Source: Phaeoceros laevis (taxonomy: Eukaryota; Anthocerotophyta; Anthocerotopsida; Notothyladales). Taken from it: a stretch of DNA of 24,257 nt. The notes below the pieces were generated by a model, which worked only from the letters and a program-made list of their open reading frames with translations, was not told where the DNA came from and did no database searches. This document shows, piece by piece, positions 9,480-18,003 of this stretch. The translations under genes and the position numbers were made by a program. The stretch's first letter is position 1, and every line of letters starts with the position of its first letter. The stretch spans positions 1 to 24,257 of the forward strand of contig JBNGIQ010007799.1 of the NCBI GenBank assembly GCA_049999765.1, in the 5' to 3' direction.

Positions 9480-9491
9480 TGGTTTCAGAGC
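9480..9491 (+). promoter_or_regulatory. Primer-binding site (initiator Met-tRNA)
   Basis: TGGTTTCAGAGC begins immediately after the 5' LTR and differs by one base from the common plant PBS TGGTATCAGAGC, complementary to the 3' end of initiator Met-tRNA. This primes minus-strand DNA synthesis. Confidence 0.85.
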
Positions 9492-10189
9492 TAGCCGATG
9501 GATTCCGTCGCGCCGCCGCCGCCTAGTCCTTGCAATGTCTGTAAATCCGAGTGCTGCATTAGAAACCTCTCGCACGAGCATTTTAGGGCCGTGATTGCAG
9601 CACTCAGAGTTGCACTTACCAGGTTCGGTAGCATGGCGGAATCATTCCTAGCAGAAGCAGTCTATCACTATTATTCATAGTGTCGCGATGCCGAGAAACA
9701 GAGGAGGAAGACGTCAATCAGCCTTGAATCCTGTGGAAAGACGGCAAACACACCTGCATCAGTCCTGGAATGAAACTGGAGTGCCCGCATGCGGTCATAT
9801 AGGTAGATCCATCCGGCGCACACAAGGAAAGAATACAGGTGGGTTCTTCGCCTACCCACAGTGTCCAGATTGCGTTGAATCCGACAGTGACAATTCTCTC
9901 CAGCCATTGCCTGAGTACCCGGCGCCAGCGCAACCATCCGAACTGAGCCAGTTCATCAAGGATCACAAGAATCAAAACCTGTTGCGCTACTTGACAAATC
10001 GCTTTGAGTACTTGTGGGGATCTGGAGATCAGCATCGAACGGCTGCACCAAAACAGAAGTATTGTGATCTTCCCAAAAGAACCTGTGAGAAAGGGAAGAG
10101 TGTCATGCCAAAGCAATATTCGTTCACTAGTTTCTAGGACACAATATTGTCTGCATCTTACACAGGGAGTCTTATGTTGATACCTGTCC
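9492..10189 (+). other. Copia leader region with two small ORFs
   Basis: Between PBS and gag there are about 700 bases. Two frames open here: 9498-9680 (60 codons, ATG six bases after the PBS, begins MDSVAPPPP) and 9688-10137 (149 codons, begins MPRNRGGRRQ). The basic start of the second is reminiscent of the gag start (MSGRDRGRRN), but I see no domain in either. They may be decayed extra coding sequence or simply leader. Confidence 0.4.
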
Positions 10190-11128
10190 ATGTCAGGTAG
10201 GGATAGAGGTAGACGCAATAGAATACCACTTCGGAAAACACCTAGTGGTAGTGGTAGAGTCACTCGCAGTGGACAACACAACCCTGCAGGTCCCTATCAT
10301 GAAGTTCCTCTCTCATTGAACAGTCAAGTACCACAAACCGCTCCTCTCTCTGCAGCTGAATTACTTGCACGAGCATTAGCTGCACAAGCCATACAAAGTC
10401 AGGTAAGGAGAAACATGGCAAATCCTGCACCAATAGTGCACATAAAAATTGATTTCAAGGAAAAGGATCGGTTTATTGGAACAAACTTTGATATTTGGGC
10501 AATGAGGATGAAGACAATACTTCGTGAGAACGAGCTATGGGACGTTGTGGAGGGGACGGACCCGAAACCAGCAACGACTACTACAGCTGCTGTGATAGCA
10601 GCATGGAACAAGCTGGATCTCCGTGCCCTTGGAGTTATTCAAGCAGCCTTGGATGGATCCATGATGCACCACACCTTGAATGCTGAATCTACAAAAGCCG
10701 TATGGGATTCCCTAACACAGCAATACCAGGTGGTCAACGGTTCATCAACGCTGGCTGCTACTAGATCTCTATACAACTGCTTCATGAAAGAATCTGACAC
10801 GGTTGAGCAACATGTAAGCAGATTCAGAATCTTAAGGGCTAAACTAGCCTCAGCAGGCACAACACTAATAGAAATGCAAGCTGCTATTGCACTATTACTA
10901 TCCTTGCCTCCAAGTTATCGTACCTTTGTAAGTAATCATAGTACAACCTTGAGGCAAATAGCGCAGGCAACACCTGCAGGTCAGAATCCAGCAGTGACTC
11001 TGTCTAAACTTATTGGTGCTCTTCTCGAGGAAGAGTCCAGCAGGGCTGCAAACACGAGGTGGCACCTCCCAGCGTGGAGAGGTCTCAAACAGAATTCTCT
11101 ACGCAGCAAGTGCAAACAGAGGTTCTAG
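10190..11128 (+). CDS. gag: Copia gag, UBN2/DUF4219-type capsid
   Basis: Structural protein forming the virus-like particle. It starts at ATG 10190; a second candidate start is MANPAPIVHI (about 10415), near the usual start of plant copia gag. The family signature runs FIGTNFDIWAMRMKTIL, then LWDVVEG, WNKLDLRALGVIQAAL, AVWDSL...QYQ, and LLLSLPPSYRTF, as in UBN2 gag proteins. Around 11050 the true gag moves into another frame (RGGTSQRGEVSNRILYAA), so the last 25 or so codons before the TAG at 11128 are out-of-frame translation. The gene is therefore probably frameshifted. Confidence 0.9.
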   Translation: MSGRDRGRRNRIPLRKTPSGSGRVTRSGQHNPAGPYHEVPLSLNSQVPQTAPLSAAELLARALAAQAIQSQVRRNMANPAPIVHIKIDFKEKDRFIGTNFDIWAMRMKTILRENELWDVVEGTDPKPATTTTAAVIAAWNKLDLRALGVIQAALDGSMMHHTLNAESTKAVWDSLTQQYQVVNGSSTLAATRSLYNCFMKESDTVEQHVSRFRILRAKLASAGTTLIEMQAAIALLLSLPPSYRTFVSNHSTTLRQIAQATPAGQNPAVTLSKLIGALLEEESSRAANTRWHLPAWRGLKQNSLRSKCKQRF

Positions 11129-11516
11129 GAGACCACCACCTCAACAGTCTTGGCAATCATCCAATAGTAGCAACAGTAGCAGCTTCCGAAAGCGTCCATC
11201 TCAATCTGGACCACTTAAGAAGAAAGGACCATGTAACTGGTGCCTTATTCCGGGCCACTATGAAGCAGAGTGTAGGAAAAAGAAAGCTAACGAGCCCAGG
11301 AGGATAGCTCCTCCTGTTGAAGCCAACCTGGCACAACGCAAGCAGAACACCTTGTTAACTGTTTGCCTTGTTTCCACTGTAGCAGAGTCCAACTCTTGGT
11401 TCTTAGATTCAGGGGCATCAGCATATTGCTGTAGACAAGAGATGCGTTCAGTGAATATACCAAAATGCCACCAGGTCAGGTTGTTCTCATGGGAGATGAT
11501 AGAGGAAGCCCAATAG
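11013..11516 (+). pseudogene. pro: Copia gag zinc knuckle and protease segment (frameshifted)
   Basis: The real sequence in this frame starts about 11046, after a one-base shift from gag. It contains a basic Ser-rich linker, a complete CCHC knuckle CNWCLIPGHYEAEC (about 11230-11271) that binds genomic RNA, and the aspartic protease active site WFLDSGAS (about 11397-11420). The frame fails near 11460, where the downstream integrase frame takes over (VVLMGDDRGSPIAGRG). The protease is thus split between two frames. Neighbours gag and integrase are both in the third frame relative to this one, so two opposite one-base shifts would explain the pattern. Confidence 0.85.
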
Positions 11517-13404
11517 CAGGTCGTGGTACAGTTTCTATTCTCCTAAAGGATAACACCACAGTTTACCAACAAGATGTCCTCCATGTCCCACAAATGGTTA
11601 AGAATCTTGTAGCTCTCCTAAAGTTCACAGTCCAAACATCTTTCGATGTTTTCTTTAGTGGGACCACCTGCACCATTATGGATCCTTCATCTAGAGGACA
11701 TGTCAAGGCTACTGGGACACCAGTCAATGACATTTACAAGATGGACTTTGTGTCAAAGCTCCCTCTAACTGCTTCTGCATATGTCACCATAGCTGCAGAT
11801 GTTCAACAGCAGTCCATGCTTTGGCACTGTCGTCTTGGTCATGTCAACTTTGAGAAGTTGAAGACCTTGGTTTCCAGTAATACCAACCTCTATAGGGAGC
11901 AGTTCTTGCTGAAGAAGGTTGAAAAACAGTTCTGTGAAGCCTGGGTGTTTGGAAGGCACCAACGGCTCCCCTACAAGGACTCCAACCCTATGAGAGCCAA
12001 CAAATTATTGGAGTTGGTACATTCGGACTTGTGTGGACCCATATCAGCATCTACCTTTGGCGGTGCAAAGTATATTCTTGCCTTTATTGATGACTGGAGC
12101 CGCTACTTGGTCGTGTATCTCATCAAGTTTAAAAGCCAAACTCTTGGCTGCTTTCAAGAGTATGTAAACTATGCTCAACGACAAACTGGTGAGCTCCTTA
12201 AGACCCTGCGCAGCGATAACGGGGGTGATTACCGTAGTGATGCATTTGTGGATTACTGCAAGGAGCTGGGGATAGCACGTCAATACACCGTACCTTATAC
12301 ATCCTCGCAGAATCCTATCGCCGAGCTTACAAATCGCAGACTGCAAGAGACTGCAAAGTCTATGTTAAAACTTGCTGGCCTGTCCAAAGGGTATTGGGGC
12401 GAGGCTGTCTGCACAGCAGCCTATGTCATCAACCGTTTACCTACAAGTGCCTTTATAGGAGCAACTCCATATCAAAGGTGGACAGCCCACAAACCACGGA
12501 TTAATCACCTTCGTATATTTGGTTCTCCAACCTATGCTCATCTCTCTGAAGGCCAAAGAGCAAAAATGGACTACAAATCTAGAAAGTATGTGTTTATTGG
12601 CTATACAGAAGGGAGTAAGGGCTACAAGCTGTTTGACCCAAGTAGTAGGTCGACCACACATGCTTGCAATGTCATCTTCAATGAGCAGTTTCTCTTAACT
12701 ACCACTGCAGAGCAGCGAGCTACCAATGAACTCAATGAGCCTACAGGGGTTGCAATGTATGGTGATCCAGATACATATACTTTTACCTCTGCTAGAAGTT
12801 CGCACTCAAGCAACAGTAGTGGGCCAAGTATTGAGATCACGCCGTCATCACATCCACCACAGGTAGACAAGGAGCCAAGTGTGTTCCCTGAAGATGATGA
12901 CGATGTTCACCTGGATGAGTCAGCACCTGAGAACTCGGCCGACATCCAGAATGATGATGAGAGTCATGCAGATCATGATGATGGTATGGATGACTCAGAT
13001 GACAATGAAACAGTGGCACCCATACCTGAACAAGTGCCAACGGTTCAAACTGAACCGGTACAAACTGAAGAGTCACAGCCCTTGCGAAGGAGCTCGAGAC
13101 ACCATATGTCATCACCTTCTGAATGGGCACAGCCACCCTTGTGGCCCACGTCCTTCCTTGTACAGGATGGTAGCACGCCTCTTGAAACACCAGAACCTGC
13201 CACATACATGGAAGCCATTAACCATCCCATAGAAGGGGCAAAGTGGCGGGAAGGCATAGAATCTGAATATCAATTGTTGGTTGATAATAAAACCTGGGTC
13301 TTGGAGGACTTACCTCCGGGACGAAAAACAGTAACTTGCAAGTGGGTATTTAAACGGAAGCTGAATGCAGAAGAGAAGGTTGCACGTTTTAAGGCTAGAC
13401 TAGG
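11465..13404 (+). CDS. pol: Copia pol: protease C-terminus, integrase, start of RT
   Basis: Inserts the cDNA into the host genome. In order: end of protease (LLKDNTTVYQQDVLHVP), GAG-pre-integrase with HCRLGH, a damaged zinc site CEAW where Cys-x2-Cys is expected (11933-11944), the integrase core with catalytic Asp (VHSDLCGP), Asp (RSDNGGDY) and Glu (PIAELTNR), then YWGEAV, YVINRLP and FGSPTY. An Asp/Glu-rich linker follows (about 12880-13020), and then the beginning of RT (WVFKRKL). An open frame runs to 13444, but the real protein leaves this frame at about 13400. Antisense to it is the LINE into which the element inserted. Confidence 0.9.
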
Positions 13405-13588
13405 CCCGAGGGTACAGCCAAGTCGAAGGCCTAGACTACAATGAAACTTTATCACCTGTAGTTCGGGCATCTTCCATTCGAGCTCTCCTGGCTATAGCTG
13501 CTCAACATGATTACCTCCTTCAGCACATGGATGTTAAGACCGCGTTCTTAAATGGCAACCTGGAAGAGAATATTTATATGCAGCAGCA
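13404..13588 (+). pseudogene. Copia RT, frameshifted middle segment
   Basis: Short stretch in another frame carrying the first RT blocks: ARGYSQVEGLDYNETFSPV and HMDVKTAFLNG, the latter with the first catalytic Asp. It is entered by a one-base shift near 13400 and left by another near 13587 (within CAGCAGCAGAAGG, where one C of a Pro codon appears to be missing). It is too short and start-less to be a gene on its own; it links the two flanking pol frames. Confidence 0.88.
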
Positions 13589-14812
13589 GAAGGCTATGTC
13601 GACCCTAAACATCCCACGAAGGTTTGCAGGTTAGTTAAAACCATTTACGGTCTAAAGCAGTCACCACGTGAGTGGTACAAAAGGATAGATACCTATCTGA
13701 AAAAGTGTGGCTTCGTCCAAAGCACAGCTGACAGCAATGTCTACATGCTGCAAGATAAGGATGGTGTGGTCTACTTAGCTCTTTACATCGATGATGCGGT
13801 AATTATTGCAAGTAGCCCTGCAGCTATGTCAAAATGTAAAGGATTCCTCACTGCTGAGTTCTCCATGTCCGACCTTGGTCATCTTACGTTCTTTCTAGGA
13901 ATCCAAATACATCAGAACCTGTCCAGACATACAATCTTCATCCATCAAGGGCAGTTTGTGCGTCAAGTACTAGCAAGGTTCCGATTGCAAGATGCAAAGC
14001 CTGCAATCACACCCATGGCAGTAGGTGATAAGCTAACCTTAGCTCAATGCCCACAAACTGAGGAAGAAAGACTAGAAATGGAAAAGGTTCCATACAGACC
14101 TGCAGTGGGAGTTTGCATTTACTTTCGAAACTGGACGAGACCGGAGTTGTCACACTCTGTGGGAGTTACCTCTCAGTTTCTGTCCAACTATGGAAGACCC
14201 CACTGGCATGCTGTCCAACGCATTCTGAGGTATCTTGGAGGGACACCAAACCTTGGATTGCTATACAAAAAGAGGCCAGAAAACCTGCTGTTAACTTGTT
14301 TCTGTGATGCTGATTGGGCCTCGGACTCTGATAGCAGGAAGTCAATCTCCACTCATTGCTTGCTGTTAGGCACAGATGAGCAGAATGCTACAGTAATCAC
14401 ATGGCACAGCAAGAAACAACAGGTGGTTGCGTTATCCTCTACGGAAGCAAAATACATAGCAACCACTACTGCAGCACATAATATCATTCACTGCAGGGAA
14501 TTGCTGACTTCCCTAGGAGAAACGCAGCTAGCCCCAACCTTGCTTCTCAACGATAATCAATCTGCTATTGCGTTGGCACAAAACCCTGTTATGCACGCAA
14601 GAACCAAGCACATTGAGATTAAACATCACTTTATACGACAAGTCATGGCAAAAGGTCAAGCACACCTTCAATATATGCCCACGGAGGATAATGTTGCAGA
14701 TCTTCTCACCAAAGCCTTAGCCCGGGACAAGCATGATAAATTTTCTAAGGCTATGGGTCTAACTACTGATCCAGATGTGCAAGAAGCAAGATCTATCACT
14801 TGGGCATGCTAA
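13589..14812 (+). CDS. Copia RT (C-terminal part) and RNase H
   Basis: Copies the RNA into DNA and removes the RNA strand. Real coding starts at about 13589 (EGYVDPKHP), before the first ATG at 13745. Motifs: YGLKQSPREWYKR, the catalytic YIDD in LALYIDDAVIIA, FFLGIQI, then RNase H with the Asp of CDADWASD, the Glu of LSSTEAKY, the Asp of NDNQSAI, and the tail ADLLTKAL. One oddity is VCIYFRNWTRPEL, which departs from the usual SLLYL..TRPD pattern. It ends with TAA at 14810-14812 and is uninterrupted over about 400 codons. Confidence 0.92.
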   Translation, partial: EGYVDPKHPTKVCRLVKTIYGLKQSPREWYKRIDTYLKKCGFVQSTADSNVYMLQDKDGVVYLALYIDDAVIIASSPAAMSKCKGFLTAEFSMSDLGHLTFFLGIQIHQNLSRHTIFIHQGQFVRQVLARFRLQDAKPAITPMAVGDKLTLAQCPQTEEERLEMEKVPYRPAVGVCIYFRNWTRPELSHSVGVTSQFLSNYGRPHWHAVQRILRYLGGTPNLGLLYKKRPENLLLTCFCDADWASDSDSRKSISTHCLLLGTDEQNATVITWHSKKQQVVALSSTEAKYIATTTAAHNIIHCRELLTSLGETQLAPTLLLNDNQSAIALAQNPVMHARTKHIEIKHHFIRQVMAKGQAHLQYMPTEDNVADLLTKALARDKHDKFSKAMGLTTDPDVQEARSITWAC

Positions 14813-14988
14813 CAAAAATTGATGAAGAAGCCTGCAGGTACCAGACAGTGAACCAGACAACACCATCACCCCGGCCCGAATTGCCTGAAAGGTTGGATGG
14901 TGGTACACTTCCACCGGGGTTCTGCATCAAGCAATGCAAGTCAGAAAGGCAACCAGGTTTCTGCATACAGTGGGAGACGTCCTAGCTG

Positions 14989-15282
14989 CTAGCAAGAGCT
15001 CCCGTATCTGATTATCAACCGACCCTCGTCAGTGAAGTCGCTGCCTGCAAACATCAGCTGGTCCATGCAGTTGGGTAAGCGCCTCCACGGTGCATCTGGG
15101 ACTAGGCGCAGCATCCCCTTCGCATCCTTCCAGCGCAAATGTGCAAGCTCGAGCTCTTCCTCCAGTGAGTACAGATTTCTGAAGGCAGCGCATACCTTGC
15201 ACGGATGCTTGCGATGGCAAAGGAGTACCGCCATCACCAGGATTACCACCAACAGCAGCGCATCAAGCTCAAGTCCATCCAT
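14989..15282 (-). CDS. Antisense ORF with one predicted membrane segment
   Basis: A 97-residue ORF opposite to gag-pol, from ATG 15282 to TAG 14989 (the open frame extends to 15372 upstream). The N-terminus is short and acidic (MDGLELD), then a strongly hydrophobic run of about 16 residues (ALLLVVILVMAVLL), then a basic stretch (CHRKHPCK) and a charged soluble tail of about 65 residues (LEEELELAHLRWKDAKGML). This charge pattern fits a single-pass membrane protein with its C-terminus in the cytosol. A TATAAATAG lies 174 bases upstream. No homologue is recognised. Extra ORFs between pol and the 3' LTR, some antisense, are known in plant LTR retrotransposons; a captured host fragment is the other possibility, and chance cannot be excluded. 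Confidence 0.4.
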   Translation of the reverse strand: MDGLELDALLLVVILVMAVLLCHRKHPCKVCAAFRNLYSLEEELELAHLRWKDAKGMLRLVPDAPWRRLPNCMDQLMFAGSDFTDEGRLIIRYGSSC

Positions 15283-15455
15283 GGCGCAGATCTGGCAGCC
15301 CACAGCGCAGCAGCTCACGGCAACAGGTGACGTCAAAGTGACGGCGGCAGACTGACCCCGTGACCTAAGCACTCGAGGCGTGCCCTAACTTAGCGCCACC
15401 GGCAACCGGCCATGGATGACCGGGGTAACCTGCATATAGCTTACTTTTACTTCAT

Positions 15456-15464
15456 CTATTTATA
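15456..15464 (-). promoter_or_regulatory. TATA box (TATAAATAG) upstream of the antisense ORF
   Basis: Read on the - strand the bases are TATAAATAG, a close match to the plant TATA consensus. It would place transcription start near 15430 and leave a leader of about 150 bases before ATG 15282. It lies just inside the element, 13 bases from the 3' LTR. Confidence 0.4.
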
Positions 15465-15467
15465 CTT

Positions 15468-15476
15468 AAGTGGGAG
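15468..15476 (+). promoter_or_regulatory. Polypurine tract
   Basis: AAGTGGGAG directly before the 3' LTR. It is purine-rich except for one T; plus-strand priming is expected here. The position fixes the first LTR base as 15477. Confidence 0.75.
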
Positions 15477-15710
15477 TAAAGATAGTATAGTTATTATAAT
15501 CATAAATAGATTAGATAATTAAAGAACATTTAATCATATAGATATGAAGGGTCGTGACATCAACGGTCACGACCCCAACTACCGAAACGGTTAAGTCACG
15601 GGACACCGACAAACCGGTGCCCCGCGCACATGTTAAAGGGCGCAACGCCCACGCACTAATTTCACTTCTTGTTTTACAATTCTGCCTACGCATCGATCCC
15701 TCGATCTTCA
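15477..15710 (+). repeat. 3' LTR of the copia element
   Basis: 234 bp, TAAAGATAG to TTCA, the same length as the 5' LTR with 7 substitutions and no indels. It contains TCGTGAC-7 bases-GTCACGA (15552-15572), a short perfect inverted repeat that the 5' LTR has lost by one C to T change. Confidence 0.95.
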
Positions 15711-15715
15711 GTATC
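15711..15715 (+). repeat. Target-site duplication, right copy (GTATC)
   Basis: Matches 9241-9245 and directly follows the 3' LTR. Confidence 0.93.
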
Positions 15716-16997
15716 TTGACGCAAGCAGCTTCATCACGATTACTGGGTGTCTTCCACACCAGAAGATTCTTGATCTATTTCCAACTTCTCCAAATTGCCT
15801 GTCCAAGCGGCGATAGTTCTTCAGGTGATAGTGTGGATTTGTTGGAAAACAAGTGAGACAGTGACATGGCTCCCCCTTTCGAAGCCGAGACCGTCTGCAA
15901 TTGGGCCATGAGGTAATTTTTCCATGGGTATCTGTTGGGTGAAAGAGCTTTTAACACCCACTGCCCATGAAGGGCATGCGCTTTGGAAAAAGGGTCTACT
16001 AACCCTGCACCCCCTTGTGAAACTGGGAGGACCAAGTGTTCCCATAACACTTTACTTTTAGGAGCTGGTCCATCAAGGGGGGAGTTCCACAGAAAATTCA
16101 AGATACAGGATTTTAGTGGTTTGGCGGCTGCAGCAGAGAGAGACCAAACGAAGAGAAAGTACCATAAGGTATTTTCAAGTATAGAATTGATTGCTAGAAT
16201 TCTGCCAGCAAAGCTTAACTGCATTAGTTGGAGGTTCACAGCCTTGGCTGTGAACCTGCTCAGGATTTCCTGACCAATAGCCTTGTTTTCCTCATCCATC
16301 ATGAAAGGCACACCTAAGTGTTTGTGCAACTCCTCGGGTCCAAGTTGTCTGATATGGCTAACACAGTCTGGTAGCATGCCAGGAAAGTTGAGGACCAGCA
16401 TTACCGTTTTGTCCCAATTGACAATGAGCCCGGAGAGGAGTCCAAAGATATCAATCTCTTCAGCATGGCTTCCAGCGACCCTTCATCCATTCGAGACAGC
16501 ATCAGTGTATCATCTGCGAAGCTTGATATGCGAGTTTCTTTCCCCATAGGGTCCAACAGTCTTTTGATGTCGGCATTTCTTTTTACACTCCAGATTACAA
16601 AATCCGTGAGTAGCACAAAAAGGGCTGGTGCGAGAGGGCATCCTTGCCTAACTGACCTTCCGATGGTGAATTGTTCTGTCATCTCCTCATTGACCACTAC
16701 CCGTGCACCAGCTTCCTCTGACAGGATACAGATCCATCTAATGAAGTTGGGTCCAAACCCATACTGTCGAAGGCATCTCCACAAGAATGGCCAAGACACC
16801 CGGTTATAGGCCTTGCTGAAATCTAAGGACAGAAAAATGCCAGGGGTCTGATGCTTGTTGAGCCACCACTTCGCCTCTCTTACCAGTAGAAGGTTGTCGC
16901 GGATGCAACGGCCTTTAATGAATCCACGTTGCTCTGAGTGTACCCAAGAATCCATGTAAGTGGCTATCCTGTTGGCCAGAACTTTTGCTAGGAGCTT
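15716..16997 (-). pseudogene. LINE reverse transcriptase, core and thumb (copy C)
   Basis: Reads from 16997 downwards. The first frame (to about 16450) holds KLLAKVLANRIATYMDSWV, QRGFIKGRCIRDN, the catalytic Asp block LSLDFSKAYNRVSW, RQGCPLAPALF, and the catalytic FADD in ISSFADDTLML (about 16505-16522). An indel near 16450 shifts the frame; the next one (to 15778) holds VNWDKTV, HKHLGVPF, LSFAGRILAIN, LWNSPLDG and ALHGQWVLKALSPN. A TAG at 15775-15777 follows IWRSWK. The frame then stays open to the copia junction. The motif order and FADD, in place of the YxDD of copia, identify a non-LTR RT. All core motifs look intact although the frame is broken. Confidence 0.9.
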
Positions 16998-17098
16998 ATA
17001 TGTATGTATGTAGCTATTTGAGGAGGTTGACACGGTCCCATGAGGGTCCCCCCTTGCCCATATGCGGGCACCCGCATATGGGCAAGGGGGGGACCCTT
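16998..17098 (+). mobile_element. 101 bp hairpin-bearing mini-insert in the LINE RT gene
   Basis: The RT protein should read straight from TTFYK to LLAKV, as usual in plant LINEs, but 101 extra bases separate these two codon blocks. They begin with a TATG-type simple repeat, continue TATTTGAGGAGGTTGAC, and end with a large inverted repeat. The flanks are CTTAT on the left and CTTGT on the right, which could be a 5 bp target duplication with one mismatch. Because 101 is not a multiple of three, the insert also shifts the RT frame, as seen. It has no coding capacity. The first 17 bases after the simple repeat recur at the window end. Confidence 0.7.
17044..17096. repeat. Near-perfect 25 bp inverted repeat with 2-base loop
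   Basis: The left arm (17044-17068), GGGTCCCCCC...CATATGCGGG, pairs with the right arm (17071-17096) over 25 base pairs, with one extra G bulged on the right and loop CA. In single-stranded form it would fold into a very stable hairpin. It lies at the right end of the 101 bp insert. Confidence 0.9.
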
Positions 17099-18003
17099 GT
17101 AGAAAGTTGTAGGTAACGAAATCAGCCTCCAATTTTTGACAGACATGTGGGCATTCTCCTTCGGAAGCAGGGAGATCAAGCTTTCATTGAAATCGGCGCC
17201 CATGGTGCCTAGCTTCCAGACTTGCTTAGCAGTTCTCATTAGGATATCCTTCACGAAGTCCCAACCCCACAAATAGAACTCCGGAGGTATCCCATCCTTA
17301 CCAGGGCTTTTCGCTTTATGCATGTCTTGAAGAGCCCTACGAACTTCAGCTTCAAGAATCTCCCTTTGGGTTACAGTCACCTTGGCCGGGAACTGCGAGT
17401 AACTATCCTGTCAAATCTGCTCCCACTGCGGGGGCCTATCTTCAGCTTTGAAGATTTTTTCATAACAGTCCACTACATGCTGCTTCAGACTATTGTGAGT
17501 GGACTGATCAGCCTGTGTTTGCATTTGTGGAAATGCAGGGACAAGGGAGGAATGACGCTTTTTCTTTACCACAGAGAAAAGAACTTTCGTGGTAAGTCGC
17601 CCTCTTGGGCCCATTTCAACTTCGCACGCCTGGCCCAACCTGTGGCTTGACTGGATTCTAACATTTCCATCTGAAATGTCACTTCTCGAAATTCAGCTTC
17701 TTCTTCAAGTTCTTCTGCAGCTGCCTGCAATCTGGTGTATTCTTCTCTCAACTGGTTTTCCGCCTCATTCTCTGATTGACGTTTGTCCTTAGCAGCTTTG
17801 CGACAGATTTGTGCAGTCTTCGCATTCAGATCTAGCAAAGTTTGGAATCCATTGCAACCTGGAACCTCAGTTTGTTGCTTCGAAATCCCTTCAATTGCCT
17901 GCCTAGTGCCTCCCCACTCAAGAAGTTTCATGTTCATTCTATAGAATTTCTTGAAATCCTCTGTGTACGTAGTACCATCTTCTATTGTGATCAGATTCAG
18001 CAA
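17099..18003 (-). pseudogene. LINE ORF2 linker and RT N-terminal part (copy C)
   Basis: From 18003 to about 17566 one frame carries the end of the endonuclease followed by a charged helical linker (LREEYTRLQAAAEELEEEAE) and AKLKWAQEGDL. Near 17600 the frame changes; the next one reads NSLKQHVVDCYEKIF to a stop at 17411 and continues with MHKAKSPGKDGIPPEFY and LISLLPKENAHMSVKNWR, the first RT blocks. It ends at the 101 bp mini-insert. The many lesions show decay; the order of blocks is normal for plant LINEs. Confidence 0.87.

Larger units (their letters stand above)
14813..15467. other. Copia 3' internal region between RNase H and PPT
   Basis: About 650 bases with no pol homology. The + strand has only short frames. 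The - strand contains the membrane-protein-like ORF and TATA box listed separately. CACCGGCAACCGGCC near 15400 and the CCGG-rich stretch around it show no feature I recognise. Confidence 0.6.
9246..15710 (+). mobile_element. Complete Ty1/copia LTR retrotransposon
   Basis: Two 234 bp LTRs (9246-9479 and 15477-15710), a PBS directly after the first, a purine tract directly before the second, and a 5 bp target duplication GTATC on both sides. The coding order gag, protease, integrase, reverse transcriptase, RNase H defines Ty1/copia. It lies antisense inside ORF2 of LINE copy C. The coding region carries at least four frameshifts (about 11050, 11460, 13400 and 13587), so it is defective unless some are recoded. 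An unusual 700-base leader precedes gag, and a 660-base segment with an antisense ORF separates RNase H from the 3' LTR. Confidence 0.96.

Noticed and set aside
12044-12346. Open frames of 60-120 codons antisense to copia pol
   Set aside because: They are shadows of the well-supported integrase and RT frames and have no protein character, unlike the antisense ORF at 14989-15282.
15552-15572. TCGTGAC...GTCACGA inverted repeat in the LTR as an operator-like site
   Set aside because: Seven-base arms are common, and the 5' LTR copy has lost one arm base; recorded only in the LTR entry.
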